Shown one piece after another: positions 42,354-52,907 of a stretch of DNA of 64,000 nucleotides; positions within the stretch are counted from its first letter, which is position 1, and the number at the start of each line of letters is the position of its first letter. Below the pieces are notes generated by a model. The model saw nothing but the letters and a program-made list of their open reading frames with translations. It ran no database searches and was not told the DNA's origin. The stretch comes from Neoalteromonas arenosi. Its GTDB lineage: Bacteria > Pseudomonadota > Gammaproteobacteria > Enterobacterales > Alteromonadaceae. The DNA lies in contig NZ_JAUCBP010000007.1 in assembly GCF_030362855.1 (NCBI RefSeq), forward strand, positions 930,675-994,674. Direction: 5' to 3'. A program made the position numbers and the translations under genes.

Positions 42354-43529
42354 TCAATAAAGTTCTACAGCTAACGCAGTCCCTTCACCACCACCAATAC
42401 ACAAAGCAGCAATACCTTTCTTCTTGCCCTGTTGTGCGAGTGCGTGCAATAGCGTTACCACGATACGTGCGCCTGAAGCACCGATTGGATGACCGAGCGC
42501 ACACGCACCACCTTTAATATTCACCTTGTCACTGTCAAGTCCTAGCTTGTTAATTCCAAGCATAGTCACCATTGCAAACGCTTCGTTGATTTCAAATAAA
42601 TCAACGTCGGCTGTTTGCCAGCCAGCTTTCGCCAATACCTTTTCCACCGCCCCAACCGGTGCCACGGTGAAATCCTCTGGCTTGATAGCGTTAGTCGCAT
42701 GTGCGACAACTTTAGCTATCGGTTGTAATCCCAAGCTCTGAGCTTTGCTTTCTGACATAACCAGTAACGCGGCTGCGCCATCTGAGATTGAGCTTGAGTT
42801 AGCGGCTGTTACTGTACCGTCTTTTTTAAACGCAGGACGCAAACTAGGAATCTTCTCCGGACGCGCGGCGCCGGGACCTTCATCAGTATCAACAACCACG
42901 TCGCCTTTACGCGTTTTGACTGTCACCGGGGTGATCTCATCGTTAAAAGTACCGTCGGCGATTGCTCGATTGGCTTTCGTTAATGAGTTTAGGGCAAATT
43001 CGTCCATAGCTTCACGAGTAATCCCCTCCGCATCAGCCGTACCTTGGGCGAAGCAACCCATCGCTTGACCGTCGTAGGCATTTTCTAAGCCATCAAGCAT
43101 CATATGGTCTAAGACTTGGCCGTGTCCCATGCGCATACCCCCACGCGCTTTTGGCAATAAATAAGGGGCATTACTCATACTTTCCATACCACCGGCAACA
43201 ACCGTTTCTGCCGAGCCCGCTTTAATCAAGTCATGCGCGAGCATGATAGCCTTCATACCCGAGCCACAGACCTTATTGATAGTTGTTGCACCAGCTGCCA
43301 ATGGTACGCCTGCGCCAAGCGATGCCTGACGCGCTGGTGCTTGGCCTTGGCCAGCGGGCAATACACAGCCCATAATCACTTCATCAACGGCGTTCTTATC
43401 GACACCGTCTAACACTGCATCAATAGCTTGGCTGCCCAACTGCGTCGCTGGTACCGCTGAAAGTGCGCCCATAAACCCGCCCATCGCGGTCCGTTTTGCT
43501 GCAACAATTACTACTGAGTCTTGGCTCAT
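42354..43529 (-). CDS. Acetyl-CoA C-acetyltransferase (thiolase II)
   Basis: A 391-residue thiolase of the AtoB/PhaA group, interconverting acetoacetyl-CoA and two acetyl-CoA. Catalytic residues: Cys88 in NKVCGSGMKAI, His in CALGHPIGASGARIV (about 347) and Cys in CIGGGEGTAL (about 377). It is divergent from liuR with a LiuR-type operator between them, so it is probably in the same regulon. It would finish leucine breakdown once acetoacetate is activated to acetoacetyl-CoA. A terminator follows. Confidence 0.93.
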   Translation of the reverse strand: MSQDSVVIVAAKRTAMGGFMGALSAVPATQLGSQAIDAVLDGVDKNAVDEVIMGCVLPAGQGQAPARQASLGAGVPLAAGATTINKVCGSGMKAIMLAHDLIKAGSAETVVAGGMESMSNAPYLLPKARGGMRMGHGQVLDHMMLDGLENAYDGQAMGCFAQGTADAEGITREAMDEFALNSLTKANRAIADGTFNDEITPVTVKTRKGDVVVDTDEGPGAARPEKIPSLRPAFKKDGTVTAANSSSISDGAAALLVMSESKAQSLGLQPIAKVVAHATNAIKPEDFTVAPVGAVEKVLAKAGWQTADVDLFEINEAFAMVTMLGINKLGLDSDKVNIKGGACALGHPIGASGARIVVTLLHALAQQGKKKGIAALCIGGGEGTALAVELY

Positions 43530-43672
43530 GATTTTTACCCTTATTTAAAGTTTCAATTGGCAAGCTATCATTCGTACAGCAAATTTGACACACGACTTTG
43601 GTTGTATGTCGCCTTTCCAACAGGTCTGAGTTGACGAAGCTTGCCCGCTACTTTACCTTTACGTTAATTAAG

Positions 43673-43690
43673 GTTTACGTAAACGTAAAC
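43673..43690. promoter_or_regulatory. LiuR-type MerR operator
   Basis: GTTTACGTAAACGTAAAC: perfect eight-base arms GTTTACGT/ACGTAAAC around two bases. A related partial copy (TTTACGTTAATTAA) lies just upstream. It is in the thiolase-liuR gap, where a MerR family autoregulator is expected to bind, and fits the LiuR site type described for gammaproteobacteria, as far as I recall it. Confidence 0.75.
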
Positions 43691-43704
43691 TTAACGTGTA
43701 ATAG
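43674..43704 (+). promoter_or_regulatory. Candidate liuR-liuABCDE promoter with long spacer
   Basis: TTTACG (43674-43679) and TAATAG (43699-43704) with a 19-base spacer that contains most of the operator. An over-long spacer overlapped by a palindrome is characteristic of MerR-type control. Confidence 0.5.
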
Positions 43705-43787
43705 TGATAAGAACAATAGTTCATTCGCGAATGTGTTGTTATGACAATGTGCGCACGTAAACAAAACAGAACAGGTAACTACCACCC

Positions 43788-44177
43788 ATGACTGACCGGA
43801 CATACACGATTGGTGAACTCGCCAAGTTTTTCGATGTTACGCCTCGCTCGATCCGCTTCTATGAAGAACAGGATCTGTTGACACCCGAGCGTATTGGCCA
43901 ATCACGGGTTTATCACACTAAAGATAAAGTCCGGTTGAAACTTATTTTACGCGGTAAACGCCTCGGTTTTTCGTTGGCTGAAGTTAAAAACCTGTTTGAA
44001 CTGTACGATTCGAATCCAAATTCCGCAGCACAGTTAGAAGCCATGCTGCAAATGACAGAACACAAAAGAGCACTGCTGCGTCAACAGCTAGACGATATCC
44101 AAATGCTAATGAATGAGTTAGACGAAGTGGAGAGTCGTTGTCGTGAAGAGCTCAATGAATTAGAACGAGGAAACTAA
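43788..44177 (+). CDS. liuR: MerR-family regulator of leucine/isovalerate catabolism
   Basis: A 129-residue MerR protein. The winged HTH is at the N-terminus ([21 protein letters not shown]), then the dimerising coiled coil (about 75-120). It lacks the cysteine cluster of metal-sensing MerR proteins, as expected for LiuR, which responds to branched-chain acyl-CoA intermediates. It is first in the liu gene cluster, one base before liuA, and has a palindromic operator upstream. Likely controls its own operon and the divergent thiolase. Confidence 0.93.
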   Translation: MTDRTYTIGELAKFFDVTPRSIRFYEEQDLLTPERIGQSRVYHTKDKVRLKLILRGKRLGFSLAEVKNLFELYDSNPNSAAQLEAMLQMTEHKRALLRQQLDDIQMLMNELDEVESRCREELNELERGN

Positions 44178-44178
44178 A

Positions 44179-45348
44179 ATGAATACTCCCTACCCTACGC
44201 TAAACTTTGGTCTTGGCGAAGATATCGATATGTTGCGCGAGCACGTGTATCAGTTTGCGCAAGGCGAAATCGCGCCGTTGGCAGAAAAAGCGGATGAGCA
44301 GAATGCATTCCCTAACGAGTTATGGCCAAAACTGGGTGAAATGGGCTTATTGGGCGTAACTGTATCGGAAGAATACGGTGGTTCCAACATGGGTTATTTG
44401 GCGCATACGATCGCCATGGAAGAAGTCAGCCGAGCGTCTGCTGGTATTGGCTTAAGCTACGGTGCACATTCGAACCTCTGTGTTAACCAGTTATTCAAAA
44501 ATGGTAACGACGTACAAAAGGCAAAATACCTCCCTAAATTGGTCTCTGGTGAGCACATTGGTGCACTGGCAATGAGCGAGCCCAATGCCGGTTCTGATGT
44601 TGTTAGTATGAAACTGCGCGCTGAAAAGCAAGGCGACCGCTACATTCTAAACGGCAACAAGATGTGGATCACAAACGGTCCTGATGCTAATACCTACATT
44701 ATCTATGCGAAAACTGACGTCAACGCCGGCCCACGCGGCATCACGGCATTTATCGTCGAGCGCGGTTTTAAAGGCTTCAGCCAAGCACAAAAACTCGACA
44801 AGTTAGGGATGCGCTCATCGAATACTTGTGAATTGGTATTCGAGGATTGTGAAGTGCCTGAGGAAAATGTCCTAGGTGAAGTCGGTGGCGGCGTACGCGT
44901 ATTGATGAGCGGACTAGACTACGAGCGCTTGGTATTGTCAGGTGGTCCTCTAGGTATTATGCAAGCTTGTATGGACGTGGTTGTGCCTTATATCCACGAT
45001 CGCCAACAGTTCGGTCAGTCAATCGGTGAGTTCCAGCTGGTACAAGGCAAAATCGCCGACATGTACACCCAAATGAATGCCGCACGTGCATACGTTTATG
45101 CCGTAGCGCGCTCTTGTGATCGCGGTGAAACCACGCGTAAAGACGCAGCCGGTGCTATTCTGTACTCAGCAGAGCTAGCAACTAAGATGGCCCTAGATGC
45201 AATCCAGTTACTGGGTGGCAACGGCTACATCAACGAATACCCTACGGGACGTTTGCTGCGCGACGCGAAGCTTTATGAAATTGGCGCTGGTACTTCTGAA
45301 ATCCGCCGCATGCTAATCGGCAGAGAGTTGTTTAAAGAATCAGCTTAA
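44179..45348 (+). CDS. liuA: Isovaleryl-CoA dehydrogenase
   Basis: A 389-residue FAD acyl-CoA dehydrogenase, oxidising isovaleryl-CoA to 3-methylcrotonyl-CoA and passing electrons to ETF. Seen: [16 protein letters not shown] and [12 protein letters not shown] (FAD site). The position of the catalytic Glu is on the inner helix, [15 protein letters not shown], the hallmark that separates IVD from straight-chain dehydrogenases. The C-terminus [20 protein letters not shown] is also typical. Second gene of the liu operon; the next gene follows after 56 bases. Confidence 0.96.
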   Translation: MNTPYPTLNFGLGEDIDMLREHVYQFAQGEIAPLAEKADEQNAFPNELWPKLGEMGLLGVTVSEEYGGSNMGYLAHTIAMEEVSRASAGIGLSYGAHSNLCVNQLFKNGNDVQKAKYLPKLVSGEHIGALAMSEPNAGSDVVSMKLRAEKQGDRYILNGNKMWITNGPDANTYIIYAKTDVNAGPRGITAFIVERGFKGFSQAQKLDKLGMRSSNTCELVFEDCEVPEENVLGEVGGGVRVLMSGLDYERLVLSGGPLGIMQACMDVVVPYIHDRQQFGQSIGEFQLVQGKIADMYTQMNAARAYVYAVARSCDRGETTRKDAAGAILYSAELATKMALDAIQLLGGNGYINEYPTGRLLRDAKLYEIGAGTSEIRRMLIGRELFKESA

Positions 45349-45404
45349 GCTGTGCTCTAGATAAGTAACGATAGTTTTATCCGGACGACTGCGGGAGAGA
45401 ATGC

Positions 45405-47012
45405 GTGCCTCGGATCATTAGTAAGATAAACCCTAACAGCCAAGCCTATGCCGACAATGCCGAGCATATGCAGCAGCAAGTCAACGATTTGCGCGACAAG
45501 ATCGCGCAAATTAATCAAGGCGGTGGTGAAAAAGCGAATCAACGTCACCTTTCACGCGGAAAGTTACTTCCTCGTGAGCGCATAAACGTGTTACTTGACC
45601 CAGGTTCACCGTTTTTGGAAATCGGCCAGCTAGCAGCGTGGGACGTCTATGAAGACTATGTACCCTGTGCAGGCGTTATCGCCGGTATCGGTGTAATCAA
45701 CGGTATTGAGTGTATGGTTGTCGCCAACGATGCGACCGTTAAGGGGGGGACATACTACCCGTTAACCGTTAAGAAGCATTTGCGCGCTCAAACTATTGCG
45801 GAGCAGAACAACCTGCCCTGTGTGTATTTGGTTGACTCAGGCGGCGCAAACCTACCCCGCCAAGATGATGTATTTCCAGATCGCGAACACTTCGGCCGGA
45901 TATTCTACAATCAAGCGAATTTGTCGGCACAAAATATTCCACAAATTGCGGTTGTAATGGGTTCGTGTACCGCTGGCGGCGCTTATGTACCCGCAATGGC
46001 TGATGAATCAATTATCGTTAAAAACCAAGGCACGATATTTTTGGGTGGCCCACCGCTCGTTAAAGCGGCTACAGGTGAAGTCGTTACGGCCGAAGAGCTA
46101 GGCGGTGGTGATGTTCACTGTCGTACCTCCGGTGTAGTTGATCACTTAGCCAATAATGACCATCACGCATTGAGCCTTGCGCGCAATAGTATCGCGCGGT
46201 TGAATCGCAAAAAAGCCTATGACGTCGACATTCAGCCAGTCGTTGAGCCGGCTTACCCAACTGAAGAAATTTATGGGGTCGTCCCCAAAGACACACGCCA
46301 GCCCTACGATGTGCGGGAAATCATCGCGCGTATCGTCGATGGCTCTGAATTTGATGAATTTAAAGCCTTATTTGGCACAACGTTGGTCTGTGGTTTTGCC
46401 CGTATTTATGGCATTCCAGTCGGAATTGTCGCGAATAACGGTATTTTGTTCAGCGAATCCGCACAAAAAGGCGCGCACTTTATTGAGCTGTGTGCCCAGC
46501 GTAAAATCCCATTGATTTTCTTGCAAAACATCACTGGCTTTATGGTTGGTAAACAGTACGAATCTGGCGGTATCGCTAAACACGGTGCCAAGATGGTAAC
46601 GGCCGTTGCGTGTGCCAAAGTCCCCAAGCTCACCGTACTGATAGGCGGTAGTTTTGGTGCTGGGAACTACGGTATGTGTGGACGTGCGTATGATCCGCGC
46701 TTCCTATTTATGTGGCCTAATGCACGCATTTCAGTGATGGGTGGCGAACAAGCAGCTGGCGTACTGGCGCAAGTTAAACGCGACCAAAAGGAACGCGTCG
46801 GTGAGCAATGGTCCGCCGAAGAAGAACAATCCTTTAAGCAGCCGATCATAGATACTTATGAACAGCAAGGTCACCCTTATTACGCGTCTGCGCGTTTATG
46901 GGATGATGGTGTCATCGACCCTGCTGATACGCGTCGAGTGCTCGGGCTGTCGTTGTCTGCCGCACTTAATAAACCAATCGAAGAGACGCAGTTTGGCGTG
47001 TTCAGAATGTAA
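45405..47012 (+). CDS. liuB: Methylcrotonoyl-CoA carboxylase, carboxyltransferase (beta) subunit
   Basis: A 535-residue carboxyltransferase subunit of 3-methylcrotonyl-CoA carboxylase. It transfers CO2 from biotin on LiuD to make 3-methylglutaconyl-CoA. Seen: [57 protein letters not shown] (oxyanion loop) and [15 protein letters not shown] with [15 protein letters not shown] in the second half. Start is GTG at 45405 with GGAG seven bases upstream; the ATG four bases earlier is out of frame. Two bases separate it from liuC. Confidence 0.97.
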   Translation: MPRIISKINPNSQAYADNAEHMQQQVNDLRDKIAQINQGGGEKANQRHLSRGKLLPRERINVLLDPGSPFLEIGQLAAWDVYEDYVPCAGVIAGIGVINGIECMVVANDATVKGGTYYPLTVKKHLRAQTIAEQNNLPCVYLVDSGGANLPRQDDVFPDREHFGRIFYNQANLSAQNIPQIAVVMGSCTAGGAYVPAMADESIIVKNQGTIFLGGPPLVKAATGEVVTAEELGGGDVHCRTSGVVDHLANNDHHALSLARNSIARLNRKKAYDVDIQPVVEPAYPTEEIYGVVPKDTRQPYDVREIIARIVDGSEFDEFKALFGTTLVCGFARIYGIPVGIVANNGILFSESAQKGAHFIELCAQRKIPLIFLQNITGFMVGKQYESGGIAKHGAKMVTAVACAKVPKLTVLIGGSFGAGNYGMCGRAYDPRFLFMWPNARISVMGGEQAAGVLAQVKRDQKERVGEQWSAEEEQSFKQPIIDTYEQQGHPYYASARLWDDGVIDPADTRRVLGLSLSAALNKPIEETQFGVFRM

Positions 47013-47023
47013 GGATGATGACA

Positions 47024-47824
47024 ATGACTGCTTTTAACAATGTCACTTACCACAAAGACACAAACAACGTGGTTACGGTAACGCTAAACCGTCCAGATAA
47101 GCACAATGCGTTCAACGATGAAATGATTGCCGAATTACAGGCTTGTTTTGTTCGCGTCAATCAAGATCCAGAAGCGCGCGCGATGATCTTGGCGTCGAAT
47201 GGCAAAAGTTTCTGTGCCGGTGCTGACTTAAACTGGATGCAGCGCATGGCGGAGTATTCCTATGAGCAAAATAAACAAGATGCGGAGAAACTCGCTGCTT
47301 TGTTTGAAATGCTTTATCACCTGCGCGTACCCAGTATTGCTCGCGTTCAAGGCTCGGCGTTTGGCGGTGCCATAGGCCTTATCGCCTGCTGTGATATGGC
47401 AATTGCCAGTAAACTTAGCAAGTTTTGCTTAAGTGAAGTAAAAATTGGCTTAGTGCCCGCAACTATTTCTCCGTATGTCGTCGAAGCCTTAGGTCCTCGG
47501 GTGGCGAAGCGTTACTTTATGACGGCTGAAGTGTTTTCATCACGTCGCGCACGTCGCTTAGGCTTAATTAGCGAAGTTGTAAATGAAGAGTCGCTAGATG
47601 AAACCATTGACGATTTAATCAAGCACATCCTCGCCAACGGCCCACGGGCTGTTGCTCAGGCCAAAGAGCTAGTTGAAGAAGTAGCATACAAACCCATTAC
47701 TGCTGATTTAATTGATTCTACTAGTGAGTTGATTGCACGGATCCGTGTGTCTGAAGAGGGCCAAGAAGGTCTCCAAGCATTTTTACAAAAACGCAGCCCT
47801 AACTGGCGTGAGGACAACGCATGA
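47024..47824 (+). CDS. liuC: Methylglutaconyl-CoA hydratase
   Basis: A 266-residue enoyl-CoA hydratase/isomerase-family protein that hydrates 3-methylglutaconyl-CoA to HMG-CoA. Seen: TLNRPDKHNAFNDEMI, the CoA-binding SFCAGADLNWMQRM and oxyanion GSAFGGAIGLIACCDMAIA, then FCLSEVKIGLVPATISPYV. Three in-frame ATGs (47015, 47018, 47024) are possible; 47024 has AAGGA at the best distance (eight bases). It overlaps liuD by four bases (ATGA). Confidence 0.94.
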   Translation: MTAFNNVTYHKDTNNVVTVTLNRPDKHNAFNDEMIAELQACFVRVNQDPEARAMILASNGKSFCAGADLNWMQRMAEYSYEQNKQDAEKLAALFEMLYHLRVPSIARVQGSAFGGAIGLIACCDMAIASKLSKFCLSEVKIGLVPATISPYVVEALGPRVAKRYFMTAEVFSSRRARRLGLISEVVNEESLDETIDDLIKHILANGPRAVAQAKELVEEVAYKPITADLIDSTSELIARIRVSEEGQEGLQAFLQKRSPNWREDNA

Positions 47825-49827
47825 TAAACAAGTTATTAATTGCCAATCGCGGTGAAATTACCTGTCGAATCATTCGCACGGCCAAACGCCTAGGTATTGC
47901 AACCGTGGCTGTTTACTCCGATGCGGATGCCAACGCGTTGCACGTGCAGATGGCTGATGAAGCCGTACATATTGGCGGTTCTGCCTCAAAAGACAGCTAC
48001 CTTAAAGGCGACATTATCATTGCCGCAGCAAAAAAAACCGGTGCTCAAGCGATTCACCCGGGCTATGGCTTTCTGTCTGAGAATGCCACGTTTGCTCAGC
48101 AGTGTAGCGATAACGACATTATTTTCGTGGGTCCCCCAATCGGTGCTATCGAAGCTATGGGATCTAAATCTGCCGCTAAGACCATTATGGAACAAGCCGC
48201 AGTACCTTTGGTACCCGGTTATCACGGTGAACAGCAAAGTGAAGAGATGCTTAAACAGGCTGCCGATAACATCGGCTATCCGGTACTGTTAAAAGCTGCT
48301 GCCGGTGGCGGTGGTAAAGGCATGCGTCAAGTGCACAGCGCTGCAGAATTTAGCGCAGGTCTTGCTGCCGCCAAACGCGAAGCGATGGCGAGCTTTAACG
48401 ACGATGTAATGCTGGTTGAAAAGTATTTAACCCAACCACGCCATGTTGAAATCCAAGTTTTCTGTGACCATCACGGCAATGGCGTGTACTTGTTTGAACG
48501 TGATTGTTCAGTCCAACGTCGTCACCAAAAAGTCATCGAAGAAGCCCCTGCACCGGGTCTGCCTGAAGAGATTCGCAGCGCTATGGGTGAAGCGGCACTG
48601 ACGGCCGCAAAAGCCATTAATTACGTCGGAGCAGGTACCGTTGAATTCTTGTACGACAGCGATGGTAGTTTCTATTTCATGGAGATGAACACACGCCTGC
48701 AAGTAGAACACCCCGTAACTGAGATGATCACCGGACAAGATCTCGTTGAATGGCAATTGCGCGTTGCGAGTGGTGAACCGCTCCCCGCCACTCAAGAACA
48801 GCTGACAATTACTGGTCACGCTTTCGAAGCTCGGGTATATGCAGAAGACCCAAATAATGAGTTCTTACCGGCCACCGGCGTGCTCTCGACCTTGCGTCCG
48901 CCACAAGAGAATAGCTTTGTGCGAGTTGATACCGGTGTTTTAGAAGGCGATACGGTTTCGGTTTTCTACGACCCGATGATAGCCAAGTTGATCGTATGGG
49001 ACGAAGACCGCGGTAAAGCCTTACAGCGCATGGCGCTTGCTTTACAGGATTACCACATTCACGGTGTTACCACCAACATCGAGTTTTTATACAACATTGC
49101 GACCAGTGATCCATTCGTGAATGCAGATTTAACCACTGGGTTTATTGATGATCACTACGACGCACTGTTTGCTAGCCATTTAGCCAGTGATGAAATGTTA
49201 ATCTATGCGGCGTTAGGTGTTCTACTTAATCAAACGCCAGTTACTGTGCAGCAAGGTCCTATTGCAGGCTGGGTTTCGCCTGCACACATTGCCGACGGCT
49301 GGCGGGCTAATGAAGATCACATGCAATCGATTCAGTTGCGTTTAAGCTGCGGTGACGTTGTTGATGTGTCTGCAGTGTTTGTTTCTCGTCGCGAGCAAAA
49401 TACCTGGAAAATCAGCATCAATGGTAAATCGCATATGTGTAGTGGCAGATTGCACGACGGTAAACTCGACGCCAATGTCGACGGCCATCGCCAACAGCTT
49501 ACGCTGGCATCGGATCATAACCATTATCATGTGTTTGGCGACCGCCAATCGCTACAATTTGAGCATGTATTGCCTGATCTGGGAATCGATGACAACGCCG
49601 ATAATGAAGGCGGATTGACTGCGCCGATGAATGGCACGATCGTATCTTTGTTAGTTGAACCTGAAACACCTGTTGAAGCTGGTACACCGCTATTAATTAT
49701 GGAAGCCATGAAAATGGAACACACCATTAAAGCCCCCACCAACGGCACAGTTCAAGAGTTCTTTTTTAGCGCCGGTGCACTAGTGGATGGCGGTGCAGCG
49801 CTGTTGGAGTTTACCGCAGATGAATAG
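47821..49827 (+). CDS. liuD: Methylcrotonoyl-CoA carboxylase, biotin-containing (alpha) subunit
   Basis: A 668-residue biotin carboxylase / biotin carrier protein. The ATP-grasp carboxylase half (about 1-450) has [29 protein letters not shown], the glycine loop [31 protein letters not shown] and [17 protein letters not shown] linker domain leads to the C-terminal biotinyl domain with EAMKMEH, Lys631 being the biotin site. It partners LiuB. It overlaps liuC upstream (four bases) and liuE downstream (eight bases), so subunit ratios are probably set by coupling. Confidence 0.97.
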   Translation: MINKLLIANRGEITCRIIRTAKRLGIATVAVYSDADANALHVQMADEAVHIGGSASKDSYLKGDIIIAAAKKTGAQAIHPGYGFLSENATFAQQCSDNDIIFVGPPIGAIEAMGSKSAAKTIMEQAAVPLVPGYHGEQQSEEMLKQAADNIGYPVLLKAAAGGGGKGMRQVHSAAEFSAGLAAAKREAMASFNDDVMLVEKYLTQPRHVEIQVFCDHHGNGVYLFERDCSVQRRHQKVIEEAPAPGLPEEIRSAMGEAALTAAKAINYVGAGTVEFLYDSDGSFYFMEMNTRLQVEHPVTEMITGQDLVEWQLRVASGEPLPATQEQLTITGHAFEARVYAEDPNNEFLPATGVLSTLRPPQENSFVRVDTGVLEGDTVSVFYDPMIAKLIVWDEDRGKALQRMALALQDYHIHGVTTNIEFLYNIATSDPFVNADLTTGFIDDHYDALFASHLASDEMLIYAALGVLLNQTPVTVQQGPIAGWVSPAHIADGWRANEDHMQSIQLRLSCGDVVDVSAVFVSRREQNTWKISINGKSHMCSGRLHDGKLDANVDGHRQQLTLASDHNHYHVFGDRQSLQFEHVLPDLGIDDNADNEGGLTAPMNGTIVSLLVEPETPVEAGTPLLIMEAMKMEHTIKAPTNGTVQEFFFSAGALVDGGAALLEFTADE

Positions 49828-50725
49828 CGAGTTACCGACTTCAGTCAGCATCGTCGAAGTAGGTCCACGAGATGGCTTACAAAACGAAGCCGGTGTGATT
49901 GCCTTGCAAGACAAAGTGACGCTAATTAATCAGCTTACAGAGGCTGGTTTAAAGCGCATTGAAGCAGGTAGCTTTGTATCACCGAAGTGGGTTCCGCAAA
50001 TGGCTGACAGTGCCGACGTTTTGGCTACTATTAACCGCGCTCAAGGCGTTATTTATTCGGCATTAACACCGAATATGCGCGGTTTTGAAGCAGCCGTTAA
50101 TGCCGGTGCTGACGAAGTTGCTATTTTTGGCGCAGCATCGGAAGCTTTTTCACAAAAAAATATCAATTGTTCAATCGCAGAGAGTTTAGAGCGCTTTAGT
50201 CAAGTGATGGACGCAGCCAAACAGCAGGATATTCGCGTACGTGGGTATGTCTCATGTGTATTGGGCTGTCCATACGAAGGTGAGATTTCGCCCAGTAAAG
50301 TTGCTGAGGTCAGCAAGCTCATGTACGACATGGGCTGCTACGAAATATCATTGGGCGACACCATTGGCGTGGGGACGCCACGCAAAACCGCACAGATGCT
50401 AGATGCAGTGCTTGCCGTTGTACCTAAACAAGCGCTTGCTGTACATTTTCACGATACCTACGGACAGGCACTTGCCAACATACTCGTGGCACTAAACTAC
50501 GGTATCAGTAATGTTGATAGTGCCGTGGCTGGCTTAGGCGGTTGTCCGTATGCCAAGGGTGCAAGTGGCAATGTTGCATCTGAAGATGTGGTCTACATGC
50601 TCAATGGCATGGGCATCGATTGCGGTGTAGACCTTAAAGCACTTGTTGCTGCGGGTATGCGAATTTCTCAAGCGCTAAACAAAGTCAACCAGTCGAAAGT
50701 CGCTAACGCATTAAGTGACAAATAG
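49820..50725 (+). CDS. liuE: Hydroxymethylglutaryl-CoA lyase
   Basis: A 301-residue TIM-barrel lyase that splits HMG-CoA into acetoacetate and acetyl-CoA, the last step of the leucine route here. Seen: [14 protein letters not shown] (metal-binding Asp), [41 protein letters not shown] (metal His pair) and [19 protein letters not shown] with the catalytic Cys. The ATG at 49820 overlaps the liuD stop by eight bases; an earlier in-frame ATG at 49787 would lie deep inside liuD. No CoA-transferase or acetoacetyl-CoA synthetase follows. Confidence 0.96.
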   Translation: MNSELPTSVSIVEVGPRDGLQNEAGVIALQDKVTLINQLTEAGLKRIEAGSFVSPKWVPQMADSADVLATINRAQGVIYSALTPNMRGFEAAVNAGADEVAIFGAASEAFSQKNINCSIAESLERFSQVMDAAKQQDIRVRGYVSCVLGCPYEGEISPSKVAEVSKLMYDMGCYEISLGDTIGVGTPRKTAQMLDAVLAVVPKQALAVHFHDTYGQALANILVALNYGISNVDSAVAGLGGCPYAKGASGNVASEDVVYMLNGMGIDCGVDLKALVAAGMRISQALNKVNQSKVANALSDK

Positions 50726-50741
50726 ACGTTATACAAGAGCA

Positions 50742-50765
50742 TTATCAAGCCTTTTCGCTTGATAA
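50742..50765. terminator. Hairpin at the end of the liu operon and the facing MFS gene
   Basis: TTATCAAGC-CTTTTC-GCTTGATAA, a perfect nine-base stem starting 16 bases after the liuE stop. The stop codon of the minus-strand MFS gene lies inside the left arm. No T-run follows. Confidence 0.45.
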
Positions 50766-51932
50766 CGCAAATGTAGCAAGCACACCGATTGCTATCATAG
50801 CTGCCATTATCGCCACTATCCATTGCCCTAAAAGCGGTTGTAGCAATGCGTAGATGCTGCCAGCCACAAGCAGTACTAAACCGATAAGCGTATTTGCACT
50901 TCCAACCAACTCTGTTCGCGATTGGCCTTCGTCGATATCCAATGTATAGATTTTCCGCCCTGTTCGCAGCCCAGTGTGCGCAATAGCGAGCGCGAAGAAC
51001 AAGACTACTGACAACCACAGTGAGTCAGGTTGTAATAGCATCAATCCCGCGCACGCAGTAATTGCTAAAACGCCGCCAATGCGCATTACGTACCGCGCGT
51101 CCTTATCGGCCAAGCCGCCCCATATTTTTGCACTTAATAATGCCGCAGCTGCCTCAGCAGCGAGATACAGTAACGCCAACTGCTGGCTTTGCTCTGCTTG
51201 AGCCAACATAAAAAAGGGTGCGACTAAGGCCGAGTGCACAAATATGGCGCGTACCACAATAAATCGCTTGGCGGCAGGTGAAAGTTTGGGTAACAGCATG
51301 TGCCACTGAAACGGATCATCTGAAGAATTCTCTGTTTCAACAGTAGTTTTCAATGGCCACATTAACACTGCCGTGAGTGTTAACATTACTGCAGACAACG
51401 CGACAATGAGTAACAACGAAAACTCCGACTGAAACTTGTCGACCAAGCCCATTGGCACAGCAATAAGGATTGTCACTAGTCCCGATAATGTAGTGGCCGT
51501 GCCAATAAGCTCTCCCCTTCGTCCTTTGTCAACGATATCGGCTTGAATATCTTTTACGGTTAACGAACAACACGAACGTCCAATGCTGTAAGTGGCCAAA
51601 CAAACGATAAAAACCACACTTACGCTGAGCGCAACAGTGTCAGACTGACTGGCATGATGACATACGGCTAATATTGCACTCGTACTTAAAATCTGGATCA
51701 ACATACCTAAACGCCACACCACATAGCGTTGTGGGTAACGACGTAATATCAGGCTTAATACAACTTGTGGGATTAAAGCGAGAGATTCTCTGATTGGCAC
51801 TATCCAAGCAACGACCCAGCTTGGCATACCTACGGCTAAAACCAAGCCTGGCAGCAATGACTTAGCCGAAAACAGTACACTGGCGCACTTGTTGGCTGTG
51901 AGGGTAATAATTAAACGCTTAGAGTCACGCAA
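50745..51932 (-). CDS. MFS transporter
   Basis: A 395-residue membrane protein with about 11-12 hydrophobic segments and a major-facilitator layout: a basic loop after helix 2 (LILRRYPQRYVVWRLGML), helix 4-5 with LATYSIGRSCCSLTVKDIQ, and a long central loop (about 190-225, TVETENSSDDPFQW). The start is a TTG overlapping the desaturase stop by eight bases; no ATG occurs in frame before residue 36. It may be co-transcribed with the desaturase. Substrate unknown; I recognise no specific subfamily. Confidence 0.8.
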   Translation of the reverse strand: MRDSKRLIITLTANKCASVLFSAKSLLPGLVLAVGMPSWVVAWIVPIRESLALIPQVVLSLILRRYPQRYVVWRLGMLIQILSTSAILAVCHHASQSDTVALSVSVVFIVCLATYSIGRSCCSLTVKDIQADIVDKGRRGELIGTATTLSGLVTILIAVPMGLVDKFQSEFSLLLIVALSAVMLTLTAVLMWPLKTTVETENSSDDPFQWHMLLPKLSPAAKRFIVVRAIFVHSALVAPFFMLAQAEQSQQLALLYLAAEAAAALLSAKIWGGLADKDARYVMRIGGVLAITACAGLMLLQPDSLWLSVVLFFALAIAHTGLRTGRKIYTLDIDEGQSRTELVGSANTLIGLVLLVAGSIYALLQPLLGQWIVAIMAAMIAIGVLATFALSSEKA

Positions 51933-52872
51933 GTTTACGGATCACCGCGAAATAGTTAGGTAAAATTTCGGCGCCTTCAAGCGCTCGCTCCCTTTGCAAG
52001 TAATCATGTAATGCGGCTAGTCGGTACGGTGGCACTTGCGGTAACCAATGGTGCTCAATATGATAATTTACATGATTAGGCGCGACAGTCAGTCTTGCCA
52101 ATACCCCTGCCTTAACTGTGCGCGCATGGCGACGCGGATCAACATCAAGCAAATCAGGAACACTCGCATGTTCAGCGGCGTTTCTAATACGCGAAAACAG
52201 AGAAAAGGTGGTGAAATAAGCTACCCACCAAAGCGCATAACTGAGAACACTCCCCATGGCGAAACAAAAACTGAAGAGTACGAAATGACACACTATAGGT
52301 CTGTGTAGGTTGCGAATCAAATTCACTGCGACTTGTTGCCAGCTTAACGATTTGCGTTCTACCGACTTATACGCCATATCGTAATTAACAATACCCGCAT
52401 GCATTAACATCACTAAAGCAAAGTTCTTGATGCCGGTGATGGCAAAGCAGTCGCGTGCTATTTTTCTCACTAAGCCAAAACGAGACACTGGGTAATTTCG
52501 ATAGTTGATATAATCAGGGTCTTTGGTTGTGCCGGCATTTGCGTGATGTTGCAGATGATAAGTTTGATAACCGTCGAATTGTGCCCAAATCGGTGCAGCA
52601 CAAAGCCAGCGACCAACCCATTGGTTTAGCTGTTTAGACAAAAACAATGCATGATGGGCACAATCGTGCATCAAAATACCTAGTCCCAATTGACGATTAC
52701 CCAGCAAAACTAAACTGATCAAATAACTGGGCCAGGCCGCCCATAACGCGGGCAGAGCCAACGCAAACGCAATCAATCCATAGTTCACCACAACAAACTG
52801 CCATGCGGCAACGTTTGAGCGTTGTAAATACGGTCTGATGTTTAATTTTCGGATTTGCTCTAGATGCGTCAT
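51925..52872 (-). CDS. Membrane fatty acid desaturase family protein
   Basis: A 315-residue di-iron membrane desaturase/hydroxylase. The three histidine boxes are LMHDCAHHALF, HLQHHANAGTTKDPDY and NYHIEHHWLPQVP, spaced over three or four hydrophobic helices. The pattern fits the fatty acid desaturase superfamily (delta-type lipid desaturases, also sphingolipid and beta-carotene branches). It probably introduces double bonds into membrane lipid acyl chains, but the position cannot be predicted. It overlaps the downstream MFS gene by eight bases. Confidence 0.88.
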   Translation of the reverse strand: MTHLEQIRKLNIRPYLQRSNVAAWQFVVVNYGLIAFALALPALWAAWPSYLISLVLLGNRQLGLGILMHDCAHHALFLSKQLNQWVGRWLCAAPIWAQFDGYQTYHLQHHANAGTTKDPDYINYRNYPVSRFGLVRKIARDCFAITGIKNFALVMLMHAGIVNYDMAYKSVERKSLSWQQVAVNLIRNLHRPIVCHFVLFSFCFAMGSVLSYALWWVAYFTTFSLFSRIRNAAEHASVPDLLDVDPRRHARTVKAGVLARLTVAPNHVNYHIEHHWLPQVPPYRLAALHDYLQRERALEGAEILPNYFAVIRKLA

Positions 52873-52907
52873 AACCTATTGTTCGTCACTACATTTCGTT
52901 AGGCGGA

